Shown piece after piece: positions 1 through 9,616 of a DNA stretch of 64,000 nt (the first letter of the stretch is position 1; each line of letters opens with the position of its first letter). The translations under genes and the position numbers were made by a program. A model generated the notes under the pieces. That model was not told the origin of the DNA. It ran no database searches and saw only the letters and a program-made list of their open reading frames with translations. This DNA comes from Trissonchulus latispiculum (lineage: Eukaryota > Nematoda > Enoplea > Enoplida > Ironidae), in assembly GCA_030248195.1 (NCBI GenBank), contig JASAND010017881.1:1-64000 (forward strand). The letters run 5' to 3'.

Positions 1-344
1 CAAACTTTTGTTTAGGTATAGACATACGAGACACCTGGCCCAAACTGTGTCTTAGTCTGCCGAATTTGGAGGACAGGGTCCAGTTTTCCTGTCCCCGTTG
101 CTCCGCCAGCTTCACTTCGGAGAGTCGCTACAGAGAGCACATCCTTGGGTGCAGGAGTTGCTTTCTGCTTACTCAGCGTCAACGACAACGATTCAAGTAT
201 CACACTGTGGTGCTGTGTGGCTTCTCCGCTCGCAGTCATGTGGTGATGGCGGTAATTTGTCCCGTATTCAGCGGAGATGTGAGTGTCATAAAGGTTGAAC
301 AAGGTTTGTCAAACCGCAGTGTGCATGAAAGTGGTATAAGTGTA

Positions 345-493
345 AGTTGTAGCACTGCCAGGAGTGCTCTCAGAGATTTGTATGCACACTAGCAGGCGAA
401 GCTCCGAGTGAAGGGCACGAGTGCCCTTCACGAGGGCTTCGCCTGCAATTGAGCTCACAAATTTCTGTGAGCACAGCAAGCAGTGCTACAACT
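345..493. repeat. Fold-back inverted repeat in intron 1 of pseudogene A
   Basis: Left arm (345 to about 418) and right arm (about 420 to 493) are imperfect reverse complements. They begin AGTTGTAGCACTG and end CAGTGCTACAACT. The inner part GCAGGCGAAGC...GCTTCGCCTGC pairs almost perfectly. It is probably a short non-autonomous element. Confidence 0.75.
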
Positions 494-732
494 GGCTTGT
501 AATATGGCTCAAAAATATAGTCAAAAATATAGAAGACTTTCTGTCTTCTGTATGTCATGTCTTGACAGACTGGTTCTGAAATTTCAGTCGTTTATGTACT
601 ATCCAACCTAATTTGCATATTTCTTTTGGCGGAAAGTATATAAGCAGCTGAAATTCTTGATCAGTGCAGTCAGTTCTACTGGCTGTCAGCAGCCTCGCTT
701 GCATACTCTGACAGGAGAGCAGCGAAGGCTTA

Positions 733-758
733 CCGTGCAGTACAATTGTACTGCACGG
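733..758. repeat. Perfect 26-bp palindrome
   Basis: The two 13-bp halves are exact reverse complements, centred on ACAATTGT at 745/746. A degenerate copy follows directly (GTGCAATTCAATTGTACGCAC). No gene context. Confidence 0.7.
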
Positions 759-2419
759 TGTAGCGTGCAATTCAATTGTACGCACACGGTTGTAGCATGG
801 TTCGGTTACGGTTCAAGTTTAATTTTCTGAAAGAAGAATTTTTAGCGCTATTAAGGCAGACACACACAAACACCTGTACGTAACATTTGCAAAACGCTGA
901 TTTAATTCAAATTTTGTGTGGATGCATTTGAATACACTTCTGGCATTTGTAGCAAAATTTTAAAAATTTAAATTTTTAAGTTTTCCAAGGGGGAAACAAG
1001 GAGGAACCGTCTCCTATTTTGCTAAAAAGTTGTCTTATTTTGCTAAAAAGTCGCATAAGGTATCTTCAACCATCACTTTCGCTACTCGCTAAATCAGACC
1101 CTGAAAACAGTTCTTTCCGATTCAGCTTTTCGTTAGCTAGAAACAAGCTAAAGTTGTAAGCGTTGCGTTTCAACTTGGTTCATAGATAGCGAAAAATTGG
1201 TAAAAACGGTTTTTCGATTCGTGTTCAGCGACCCTGAGAACCCCTGTATGCAGCATTTTAACAAAATTGGAAAAAACCAATTTTGGTTTTCCTTGGTCTC
1301 CCCTTGGAAAACTTGATAATTAATAATTTTTAAGATGTTGAAGGCTACGGATCGATTATAATATATTCAAACCATACTAAATTTGAACTAGATCTTAACG
1401 TTTTGCTGAAGCTACGAAATAGAAATAGTCTCTGCGCCGAATCTTAACTTTTTCTGCTGTTTGGCAACTTACTGGAAGAAATGATTACTGTCATTGAAAA
1501 TTAAGGTACAGCATTGCCAGAAGAAGAAACTTATGATTTTGGTGAAAATTGGCTTAAAATTGTTGAAGCCACTGGTCTGGCGCCGAATGCCAGAAACTGC
1601 TCATGTGTTTAAAACCTAAAGTCATTTAGGTGTCAACATTTCAATTTTCTGGTAACGTCAGACCTTAATTTAGGTTAACTGCGTTACCTTACTTCAGAAT
1701 TTAGGTTAACCTTTGTTGGGGACCTCAATGTGTGGATTGAATATTTCTGCTGCATTTCTCCTTCTCTTAGTTATTCAGAAAACTAAAACAAATTTCCAAA
1801 AGATCCACAAAAATGTGTTTACATTAGGAAGAGCAGAATAGAGAATCAGATCTGAATAAATTAGGCTTTCGAAGTCTGCCATTTTTGCTATGTTTCTGGT
1901 TTCCATACACTCTGTGAGCACACTATGTATGTTTTTCGTATTTTTGCTAAATTTTCTTTTTCAGCCCTTTCCTGCCGCTGATTGCATTTCCAGTGATTCT
2001 GACTCCGACTGCAAGACTTCAGTTCCTCCAAGTTCTGATTCTCCTAAGTCTCACTCAACCTCAAGGAATCAACTCTAGATTCCACCGAGGGCTTGATTTG
2101 CCCCAATTGTGGTCGAACTTATCCTCATAGAAGGGCCTTGGCAAACACCGAATTCGTGTTCTTTAACAGTGCCAGAATTACCTGTTCCATTTGTGTCTCT
2201 CACTTCTATTCAGTCCATGTATTGCTGCTTCAAGATGGTCTATTGGAACCACTCTTCTAGAGGACCGTCACCTCCAATTCGGCCTCCAGAGCGACCTCTA
2301 GTGGGTCCACTCGCTGATCCTCCAGTCTCACTTTTCTGGACGGAAAGCCCTGAAAGGGTGTGCCGCTCACTCTGCTGATAGAGAATCCTGAAATTACCAG
2401 TGCAACATTCTTGGGGTGT

Positions 2420-4188
2420 CAAAACACCTCTGGCGTCTTGAAATCGTTTAGATTTATGTTGCTTTTGTAAAATTAATTATACTAATATTTATTATTAGGA
2501 TTAATTTTGAGATTCTGGTGATATGACTGTCACAAATATGATGTGTAGCCCGTCATCTTTGACTTTCATTTTGAATTTCATTTAGTTCGAACTGCAAAAT
2601 TTCTATCTATATCTCTTTTGCTGGATGTAGTCTTCTATAATGTATACCTATTTGTGCATTTGATGTATGATCTTATTCTTATTCTAATATAAATAAAAGA
2701 GTATTTGGTGGATTTCATACAGTCCAAGTTTCGTGTTGCTTTAGAAAAGACTTCGTGTTTGTTTTGCTATTGTCTCAAAACCGGCAAAGGAAGACTGCAT
2801 AGTAGCTGTCAGTGTTACACGCACAAGACTCAAGCTGGCCAGGCCCAGGCTCATATAGCTACAAGTTAGGAGGAATGCAGGAAATAGTCGACACCCCGAG
2901 AATTTTTCGTGCAAACTTGGAAGCTCCATATCGCGAAACACTTTCGCTAAGTTGGTATGCCATCCTTATATTCGCTTTGGCACTCCAAAATGACTACCAA
3001 ACCATGTTTTAGTTGTAGGCTGAACAATTTGAACGTCATTTCTCGACGCGGCTTGGTGCTTTTCAGGATCTTATGCTAAAATTTTCATAAGTCAACAGAT
3101 TAGAAAATGTAGCCACCCCAAATTTTTAAATTTTCCTCTTCCTGGGATTCTGACTAAGCTGGCGATGCAGGTTAGGCTGCCGCCATTTCGCGGATTGAAT
3201 GGATACTCGTCTACCGATTTTCTATTAGTCTTAATTCATTGAGCAGCCAACCAACCAAGTAAACGCACAGCAAACACACATAGTATGTATCAGATGCGCA
3301 GAAGATCCGAACCTAGAAAACCCATGCTCTTAACTATCGCGCAGAGGACCATATCATTGCTTTTATCCTTGATACAAACGTACAATTTTGTATTCCATTC
3401 TCGTTTACAGAGGTGGACAAGGGGGGTGAGGGGAAATTCCCCCATCAGCGAAATTGCCCATAAGGGGTCCCAAAGTTGCTTCCAGAAGGGGTAAGAAATT
3501 TGTTACAAGGTGCAACAAAATTGCCCTAAAATAGGTTTTAAGACTAAAACTTTCAAAAAGTTTCCGGCTTTGCCGGAATTTTTCACTAACAATCATTAGT
3601 TTTTCTGAGAAACGTCCGAAAAACGTTGTTTTTGTTAAAAATTTATTTTCGTTAAAAACTGGCAAAAATCGCTTGCAAAAGTTAGCTTAAGGTGGTGTTT
3701 GTTCGAGTATTCTTTGACTCACACGGCTTTAATTCTTTTACGTAAATAGTTTTACGAAATATCCAATTTTCGTGCTCAAACATTCTGGACCAGTCCCGAA
3801 TGTTTGGCTAAAAGATACGAAAGTTTTAGTTTTTATCATTATGCTTTCAGAAGGAAGTTGAGACAACGGATTGGTTGCCTATAGCTGAAAGAGATCACCG
3901 AAATGAACATTTTTGTTTATAGAACCTAGTAAAGCAAAAAACAATTTTGACGGTCCAAAGTGGCCATTTTTGAGGAACCTTGCTTTTTTCATAATTACTG
4001 CCAAATTTTACGGACAACTTGGATCTATTTATAGTCAAGCGATACACAGCCTAATTGCATTGCCTAATTGCCTAAAAGCTGGAGTTCGGTGCTTCAAGCT
4101 AGAGATTTGGTCAAAAAACGATTGGCAGAGTGCAAATTCGCAGGTCGTTTTTCTTGGTTTGGGCTAAAATGTTTCGAGTAGTGTTTCA
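2420..4188. other. Intergenic, with a dispersed TCCGGC-hairpin repeat
   Basis: No supportable gene. At about 3410-3620 there is a repeat with AAGGGG motifs and a short hairpin (TTTCCGGCTTTGCCGGAA). Related sequence occurs near 22060, 23640, 24600 and 63020, so it is a dispersed element of unknown type. Confidence 0.4.
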
Positions 4189-4640
4189 GGCCGGCCGAGG
4201 TTTCACCGTCCGGCCCGGCCGGACCCTGTGGACGGCCGGCTACCGGCCTTGAGCAGTTTGCGAAAACCAGATTTGGAGTTCATTTTAAGCTTAAATTTGC
4301 ACTAAATTGTAAATTTCTGACTGTTGATTAGCACCTCGGCAGGTAGCCGGCGGCTGGCCGGCGAGCGTTAAGGTGCATTCATAGTTGCTGTCGCAAGCAG
4401 ACGCGCGTAGACGCGCGTCGACGCGCGTATGGATGCGTCTGCATGCTTCCGTGAGCATGAATTCGTTACAACTGATTTTAAACGGTTAAATCGGCATGTT
4501 ACAGTCGTCGACGCGCGTCTACGCACGTCGACGCGCGTCAACGCGCGTCTCAATGCGTTTGCTACTATAAATGTACCTTTAGTCGTCGGCCGGCGGCCGG
4601 CTTAGGCCTGCGGCCGGCTTAGGCCGGCATTTGAGTAGCA
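4187..4640. mobile_element. CCGGCC-rich hAT-like non-autonomous element (boundaries uncertain)
   Basis: The stretch begins near TGTTTCAGGCCGG and ends near CCGGCATTT, with GGCCGGC motifs at both ends and GAGTAG on both flanks. It resembles the 8353-8644 element in its subterminal motif. Another MITE (4370-4579) is inserted in it. Terminal repeats are weak, so only the general class is proposed. Confidence 0.4.
4370..4579. mobile_element. MITE, AAGGTGCATTCATAGT family, copy 1
   Basis: Terminal inverted repeats AAGGTGCATTCATAGT and ACTATAAATGTACCTT enclose 210 bp. Inside are repeated ACGCGCGT / GACGCGCGT motifs near both ends and a conserved core (TTTAAACGGTTAAA, GGCATGTTA). Related copies lie at 45334-45534 and 63078-63261, with a remnant near 46285-46420. 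Confidence 0.8.
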
Positions 4641-4944
4641 AGAAAACTCAATGTGAAGTTGCGAAATTTCGTGTTACCGTGTATTTGGCCGAATTTCCCG
4701 ACCGTTAAGACCTGCTGAGCCAAATCCAAAAAACTTCTTTCGTTCCATATGTCCTTCATATCATGGCACAAAAAGATCTTTTGGCCGATTCTACAGTTTT
4801 GAGAAATGGATGTTCAAAGAATGATTGTCTATATATATTTAGCCGAACGTTGGCTATTTTTGTCCGAACGTTGGCTATTTTTGCTAGTTTCGTAAACGCA
4901 TGGCAATGTCCTGATTATAAGCTTTAAAACGATGTATAACGGCC

Positions 4945-5807
4945 GTTTGCACCAAATGTGGTTAACCAATTGCTAACCATTTGGTTATTCGCTAACCAAA
5001 TGGTTAACTAACCATTTGCTAACCATGACCATTTGCTTAGCAGTAACTTCCTTGCACCAAATGTGATTAGCAAATGGTTAGTCAACCATATGGTTAGCAA
5101 ATGGTTAGCAGGAGCTAGAGGCGGGGCTTCTCTGAACCAATCAGACTACGCCGCTGCACTCGTTTATCCAATAAATTACAATGAAATTTTAAAAGGCTTC
5201 ACTCACGATTAAACACATTTCAGTGTCGTGTTTCTATGTATTTCCGATCTTGTGCCTTCTGTCTATACGAAAACGAACTTTTATAATTACTTATAAAGCA
5301 GGTTCAAAACATTCGTGAGACAAAACTTCACTATGCAATTGGTAAAAGATAAAGGTCATATAAAAGCAGCGACATCTTGTGATCAACTCCACCAAAATTA
5401 TAATTCGAATACAACTACCTTTCATGAACACTACCGATTTGAGCAATAGAAGATAGCTTTACTTTTCTTACCAACCTTACACATGAATCACGCAAAAATA
5501 TTGAATCACTTCAACATGTTGTCCTATATATACTCCAACATGAATATACATTCCGTTTATTCTTTCTTAGTTCTACGGGTTGGTCTGTAAGTTTCTTGCC
5601 AGAACCTGAAAATTCACTGCAAGTTCGTGGTTAACCCTGCTCGAGAGCAGGGTTAGCCAACCACATGTTAACCACTTGCTTAGCATTTGGTTAGCAAGTG
5701 GTTAAGTTAACCACATTTGGTGCAAAATAGTTTGTGGTTAACTTCTAGTTAACCAAGTGGTTAGCAGCAAATCTGCTAACCATTTGCTAACCACATTTGG
5801 TGCAAAC
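4945..5807. mobile_element. Non-autonomous TIR element with AACCATTTGCTAACC subterminal repeats
   Basis: Ends are GTTTGCACCAAATGTGGTTA and its reverse complement, 20 bp perfect. Each end has a dense array of TTAGCAAATGGTTAG-type motifs. The middle has no ORF of note. The flanks (TGTATAAC and TGTAAAGC, a few bases outside) are similar but not identical, so the 8-bp duplication is only suggestive. Confidence 0.75.
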
Positions 5808-5877
5808 CAGTGTAAAGCTCTTTCTTATTCCCAAAAATTGCGAAAGTTATGGCGTTTTGAAAAATCACTACAAAATG

Positions 5878-6020
5878 TAAGGGAAGCAGGCATATGAAAA
5901 ATTGAAATGCCGGATATTGGAGTTCAGCTATGGTTCTATGCTATGCTATGGTAGTTGTTTGCATGTCTGCTCAAGAGTAGAGGGGTCGTGGTTCGATCCG
6001 GTTCGATCCTGCTTCCCTTA
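5878..6020 (+). mobile_element. tRNA-like element with TAAGGGAAGCAGG terminal inverted repeats
   Basis: The element begins TAAGGGAAGCAGG and ends with the exact reverse complement. It contains a B-box-like GGTTCGATCC. Members with the same left end lie at 8032, 15294 and 49397. The mix of pol III-like core and inverted termini is unusual for a SINE. Confidence 0.65.
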
Positions 6021-6203
6021 CAAATAACACTGCGCAGAAGGATACCACCACCTTAAGAAAAATTGCTTCCACAAGGGGTACCTAAATTTGCTTCCACAAG
6101 GGTCAGTGAAATTTGTCCTCCCGTTCAGAAATACTCCCTACTGTCTTTCTTAATATGACAGTACTATGTTTAGGTATTGAAACCGATTTATTGGTAATCA
6201 TTG

Positions 6204-9200
6204 ATGAATCACAAATTGTTTCGAAGTTTTTCGAAATTGGAGGACGCGGGGCAATTTTCCTGTCCCCATTGTTCCGACAGTTTTACGTCGGAAAGTCGCC
6301 AGAGTCAACATGTACTGGAGTGTGGTAGACGTATCCTGACTGCTCGCCCGCGATACTACTGCAGTCTGTGTGGCTTCGAACGCCGCGAGTCTGGTGCCAT
6401 CCGAAAGCATCTGAAATCCCGCCATAACATTGTCTCCTATGCCAGACAAATGCCTTTGTTGCGCTTGAAATATTTGTCTAGCATGATCTATACTGAGAGA
6501 GACAGTTTGCCAGAGTCGTCAGGTATAGCTGCTACCTACACTTCTGTAGATAACGTTTTGCTTTGACATCTGTTAACTATCAGCATCCCAGAAAGGTTGA
6601 AATCAGTGTAATAATCCAGTCTTGTTGTCCGGGGGTGTGGCGCAAGCGGTAGAGCTTTAGTCTTAATCCAAAGCTCGACGGTTCGATCCCCGTCCTGGAC
6701 ACCTTTCTTCATTTCATCAATCCTGATTTCAACCGTTCACACATCTATACATGTGTTCTGTAGAACAGTGAGTCGCTTCATACGCTAATAAAAGATTGTT
6801 CTCTTTTTTCTACTGGCTCCACCAGGGTATTATCGCCAGAATACGCGTCTCATGAGACAGTAGTGTCACCTCTAAGGATGGCTACCTTTGGATACCTTTT
6901 CCTATATCTGCTGTCCGGTTCCACTTTACACCCGGCCCTTGAGTGGAGGTCTCTAATTCGAAACAATCATCTCCTGCTTTGGCAGAGATCTTAACCACTA
7001 AATCTTGAAACTGTTGGAATTTGTAACCCACAGTTTATACTCAGAAATCTATGTATTTCAATCTCACTAGACTGAGGTGGGGTGGGAGTCTAACTGCTGA
7101 CCTAGCGATGGTAAGATTTTGTTTGGGTAGGTACTGCAAGCATGACCCTAAATCGTCGCGAGATTTCGACAATTTATGTATTTATAATATCCCGTCGCCA
7201 TGTTTTCATTGTCGTTGATTTTACTGTTTTTAGATACAGAGGAGAAATCTAGTGCCAAAGGTGGCAGCAATGATTCGGAAACAGCAGCAGACGTTTCGGA
7301 GTTGCCAGATTGCAGTTCTTCCATCACTTACTGTAAAGTTGAGTCGGAAGAAGAAGTATATTACAATACTTGTGATAATGGGATCAATCCTCCTAGCTCT
7401 GTGCTAACTTTGGATCATCCGCGGATTAAAGAGGAAGTGGATGAATCGAATCCTGTAGAAGAGGAAGATAGATCATCCACGCCTGATGCTGAGTGTCAAC
7501 TTGGCATCACCAAAGTAGAAGCAGTTGAACATGAAGTTATGCAAATTAAGGAAGAACCGCCTGAGGTAATAACGGAATTCTTGTTATGGACAGGCTTTGT
7601 TGTGATTGCAATCACTGTTGGACATATCTCAACGTTAATGCCTTCTCCTAGTGGCATTTGGCTGACAGTCGCCTTCAAACGTGTCGCCAGGAATGAATTG
7701 GGGATTCCTTCCCGTAATGGTAGACTAGACTCCAGAAATATCTTTCTGGACTGTGTAAACTCCATTTCATAATAGTTTGGGATTCACTTCCCATCACTTC
7801 CCATTTCTTTTCGTGTTCAGTATCGAAAGATGTGAACCTAAAATGTGTGTGATTTGTTATCAGTTATCAGATTTGACCAGTTTGTATTACCATATTTGTA
7901 ACCAGGAAAACTATTTTAGCTTTAGCTCCCTGTTTCAAACAATGCTTTGTAAGAAATTCTCGAAATGTCACAAATTAGAAAGTTTTCTCAGCTTCTGAGT
8001 TGTCAAGTTCTCGGCTCAGACCAAGATGCATTAAGGGAAGCAAGTTTAGGAAAGATTGATATGGGAATTCAGCTGATGGCTAGTAGTGGAAGAGTGTGAC
8101 AAGCGTCAAGCTCTTAGTTATTAGGCTTGTGGACATGATCTGCACGATAACGGCTGACCCCCCCCCCCCCACAAATTAGACCCATCACTTCAAAGAAATT
8201 AGCACGCTATGCCTACGTTCTAAAGCTCGAAAACACAACTACTCAGTTGGTTCAATGTGCGTCTGTTGCTAGCTTTAGCACACAAGCATAGCGTGCGAAT
8301 TTCTTTGAAGTGATGGGACTAATTTGTGGGGGGGTCAGCCGTTAGTGGTTAGTAGGTAGTGTTGTTGACCGGCCGAAATTTTTGTCGGCCGGTCGCTACC
8401 GGCCGGCCGACCTTCTGAAGACGGCTGGCCGGCCGACGACCCAACTGGCCAAAAACGGCGGGCTAACAAATCGAAGACTAAAAATAGCCGGCAGGCTGAC
8501 CCATTGGAATGAGAATAAGAAATCAGGATATGAAAATGCATCAACACGATTTAAAATCGGTTTACGGAGAAAGTTCTGATAAATTTTTCAAATAAAATCG
8601 CGGCCGTCTGGCTGAGTGCACCTCTTTGCCGGTCAACAACACTAGTGGTTAGCATGTCGTTTGCGAACCATATATAAAGAACATGGTTTGATCCCCGGCC
8701 GTGCCAATTCTTTAGTTTCCACCATGAGTAAAAAAGCTGAGCTTCCTCTCTAACTCTGTCTCCAAGGTACACGGTGTCTGCCACTTCCCGTCTTGGGCTT
8801 CCCTTCAGCCTTCTCGCACTAGCGATTGGTTGAAGTACTACATAACTCCTTTCCGTACCCTCCAAATTTTAGAATTCCCCAAAAAGGTATTTGGCTACAA
8901 CCCTAGTGAGTGGTCACATTTGCAATCCCTTGCTGGACTTCTGTTCCTGATCCCGAGTAAGACTATGTTGTACAGTTTTCTGTTTCTGATTTCTGTTTCA
9001 GAGCTTAAACCATTCTACTTCCAGTGGCTCCAGTGATTTGAAGTTGGAGAATGAATCAGTTCTGCATTCCGAGACCCTTGGAAACAGCTTTGTCTGTCCG
9101 GCCCCTGAACAAACCAAAGACAGTCTCACGTGTACAATTTGTGGTCGAGACTATCCCAACAGAAGAGCTTTGAAGTGTCATCGCATTTATACCCATAAGA

Positions 9201-9412
9201 TCAAAAATCTGCCCTGCTCAAATTGTGGCTCCACGTTTGCCACAATAAACCACCTGATGACCCATAAGGTTTTCTGTGGTCACTCTTCTAGGATCAGTTT
9301 CAATTCGGGCCACAAAGCGACCTCTAGCGGATCCAGTCGCCTGTCCACTCTTTCAACTCTATCCAAAAAGCCGGTGAAAGGAACTTCCAAGTCCTGTAAT
9401 AACAAGAAATGA
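6204..9412 (+). CDS. C2H2 zinc-finger protein, paralogue B (3 exons)
   Basis: Exons 6204-6522, 7234-7565 and 9002-9412 give 353 aa; introns are phase 1 and phase 0, as in C-E. Exon 1 has a C2HC finger (CPHCSDSFTSESRQSQHVLEC) and a C2H2 finger (CSLCGFERRESGAIRKHLKS then RH). Exon 2 is acidic with RIKEEVDE and QIKEEPPE. Exon 3 has only two clear fingers (CTICGRDYPNRRALKCHRIY, CSNCGSTFATINHLMTHKVF): the first exon 3 finger of the paralogues is reduced to FVCPAPEQTKD. It ends in HKATSSGSSRLSTL plus a basic tail. The position matching the ATG of D is ATT (6176-6178) after an acceptor at 6172-6173, so the start used here is the next in-frame ATG. It may be a diverged functional copy or one in early decay. 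Likely a nuclear DNA-binding protein by family. Confidence 0.7.
6593..6734 (+). mobile_element. tRNA-derived element in intron 1 of gene B
   Basis: GGTTGAAATCAG and CTGATTTCAACC bracket a tRNA-like unit (about 6635-6703) with acceptor-like GTCCGGG / CCTGGAC and a B box (GGTTCGATCCC). The anticodon stem has a mismatch and U33 is replaced, so it is not called as a tRNA gene. A related unit is at 14282-14386; reverse copies lie in both O-methyltransferase genes. Confidence 0.6.
8095..8344. mobile_element. Truncated CAAGAGT-family MITE with poly-C arm
   Basis: AACGGCTGACCCCCCC followed by ACAAATTAG and TCACTTCAAAGAAATT recurs in reverse at 8285-8344, giving inverted arms of about 60 bp. The AGAGTGTGACAAGCGTC start matches the 44903-45324 member. 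The outer right end is missing. Confidence 0.6.
8353..8644. mobile_element. hAT-like non-autonomous element (CCGGCCG subterminal repeats)
   Basis: Terminal repeats TAGTGTTGTTGACCGG (8357) and its exact complement ending at 8644 are 16 bp. GTGGTTAG occurs at 8345-8352 and 8645-8652, an 8-bp duplication as made by hAT transposases, with four extra bases (TAGG) inside the left copy. GCCGGCC motifs cluster at both ends. Confidence 0.75.
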
Positions 9413-9616
9413 GTTGTAGTTTTGTATTTGCATGCCTGTCTTGAACTGACGCGATGAACATCTTTGATTTTTAAAAAACTACTTTTATGATTTCGGGATT
9501 TTTGTTTCATTGGGATTGCAGGGTTAGATGTGTTGGACACAGACACAGACTGAAACATATTGTAATGTGAATGATCGTTGTGATTTGTACCTTTACAGCT
9601 TTATTTGTAATGTAAT

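Larger units (their letters stand above)
16..2400 (+). pseudogene. Zinc-finger paralogue A, degenerate
   Basis: Exon 1 starts after the acceptor at 14-15. The position that is ATG in paralogues D and E is ATA (18-20), so the start codon is lost. The reading then gives a finger similar to gene B (FSCPRCSASFTSESRYREH). The second finger (VVLCGF) breaks: its continuation GGNLSRIQRR is in another frame and lacks the histidines. No acidic exon 2 is visible. An exon 3 relic begins at 1965 after a TTTTTCAG acceptor, hits a stop after 37 codons, and the finger ICPNCGRTYPHRRAL resumes in another frame. The family tail signature RATSSGSTR is still readable after an in-frame stop. AATAAA occurs at 2692-2697. 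Start loss, frameshifts, stops and a missing exon make this a pseudogene. Confidence 0.8.
8032..8830 (+). mobile_element. tRNA-like TAAGGGAAGC element split by two later insertions
   Basis: The left part (8032 to about 8095) matches the 15294 and 49397 elements (GGGAAGCAAG, AGGAAAGATTGATATGGGA, TTCAGCTGATGGC). The right part resumes near 8645 with GTGGTTAGCATG and a B-box-like GGTTTGATCCCC. The intervening DNA is a truncated CAAGAGT-family MITE (about 8095-8344) and a hAT-like element (8353-8644). All lie in intron 2 of gene B. Confidence 0.5.

Noticed and set aside
600..790. TATA-like AGTATATAAGCAG with Inr-like TCAGT, resembling an LTR promoter
   Set aside because: No matching second LTR, primer-binding site or polypurine tract was found.
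6633..6705. Functional tRNA gene
   Set aside because: Anticodon stem mismatch, lack of U33 and several dispersed relatives point to a tRNA-derived element.
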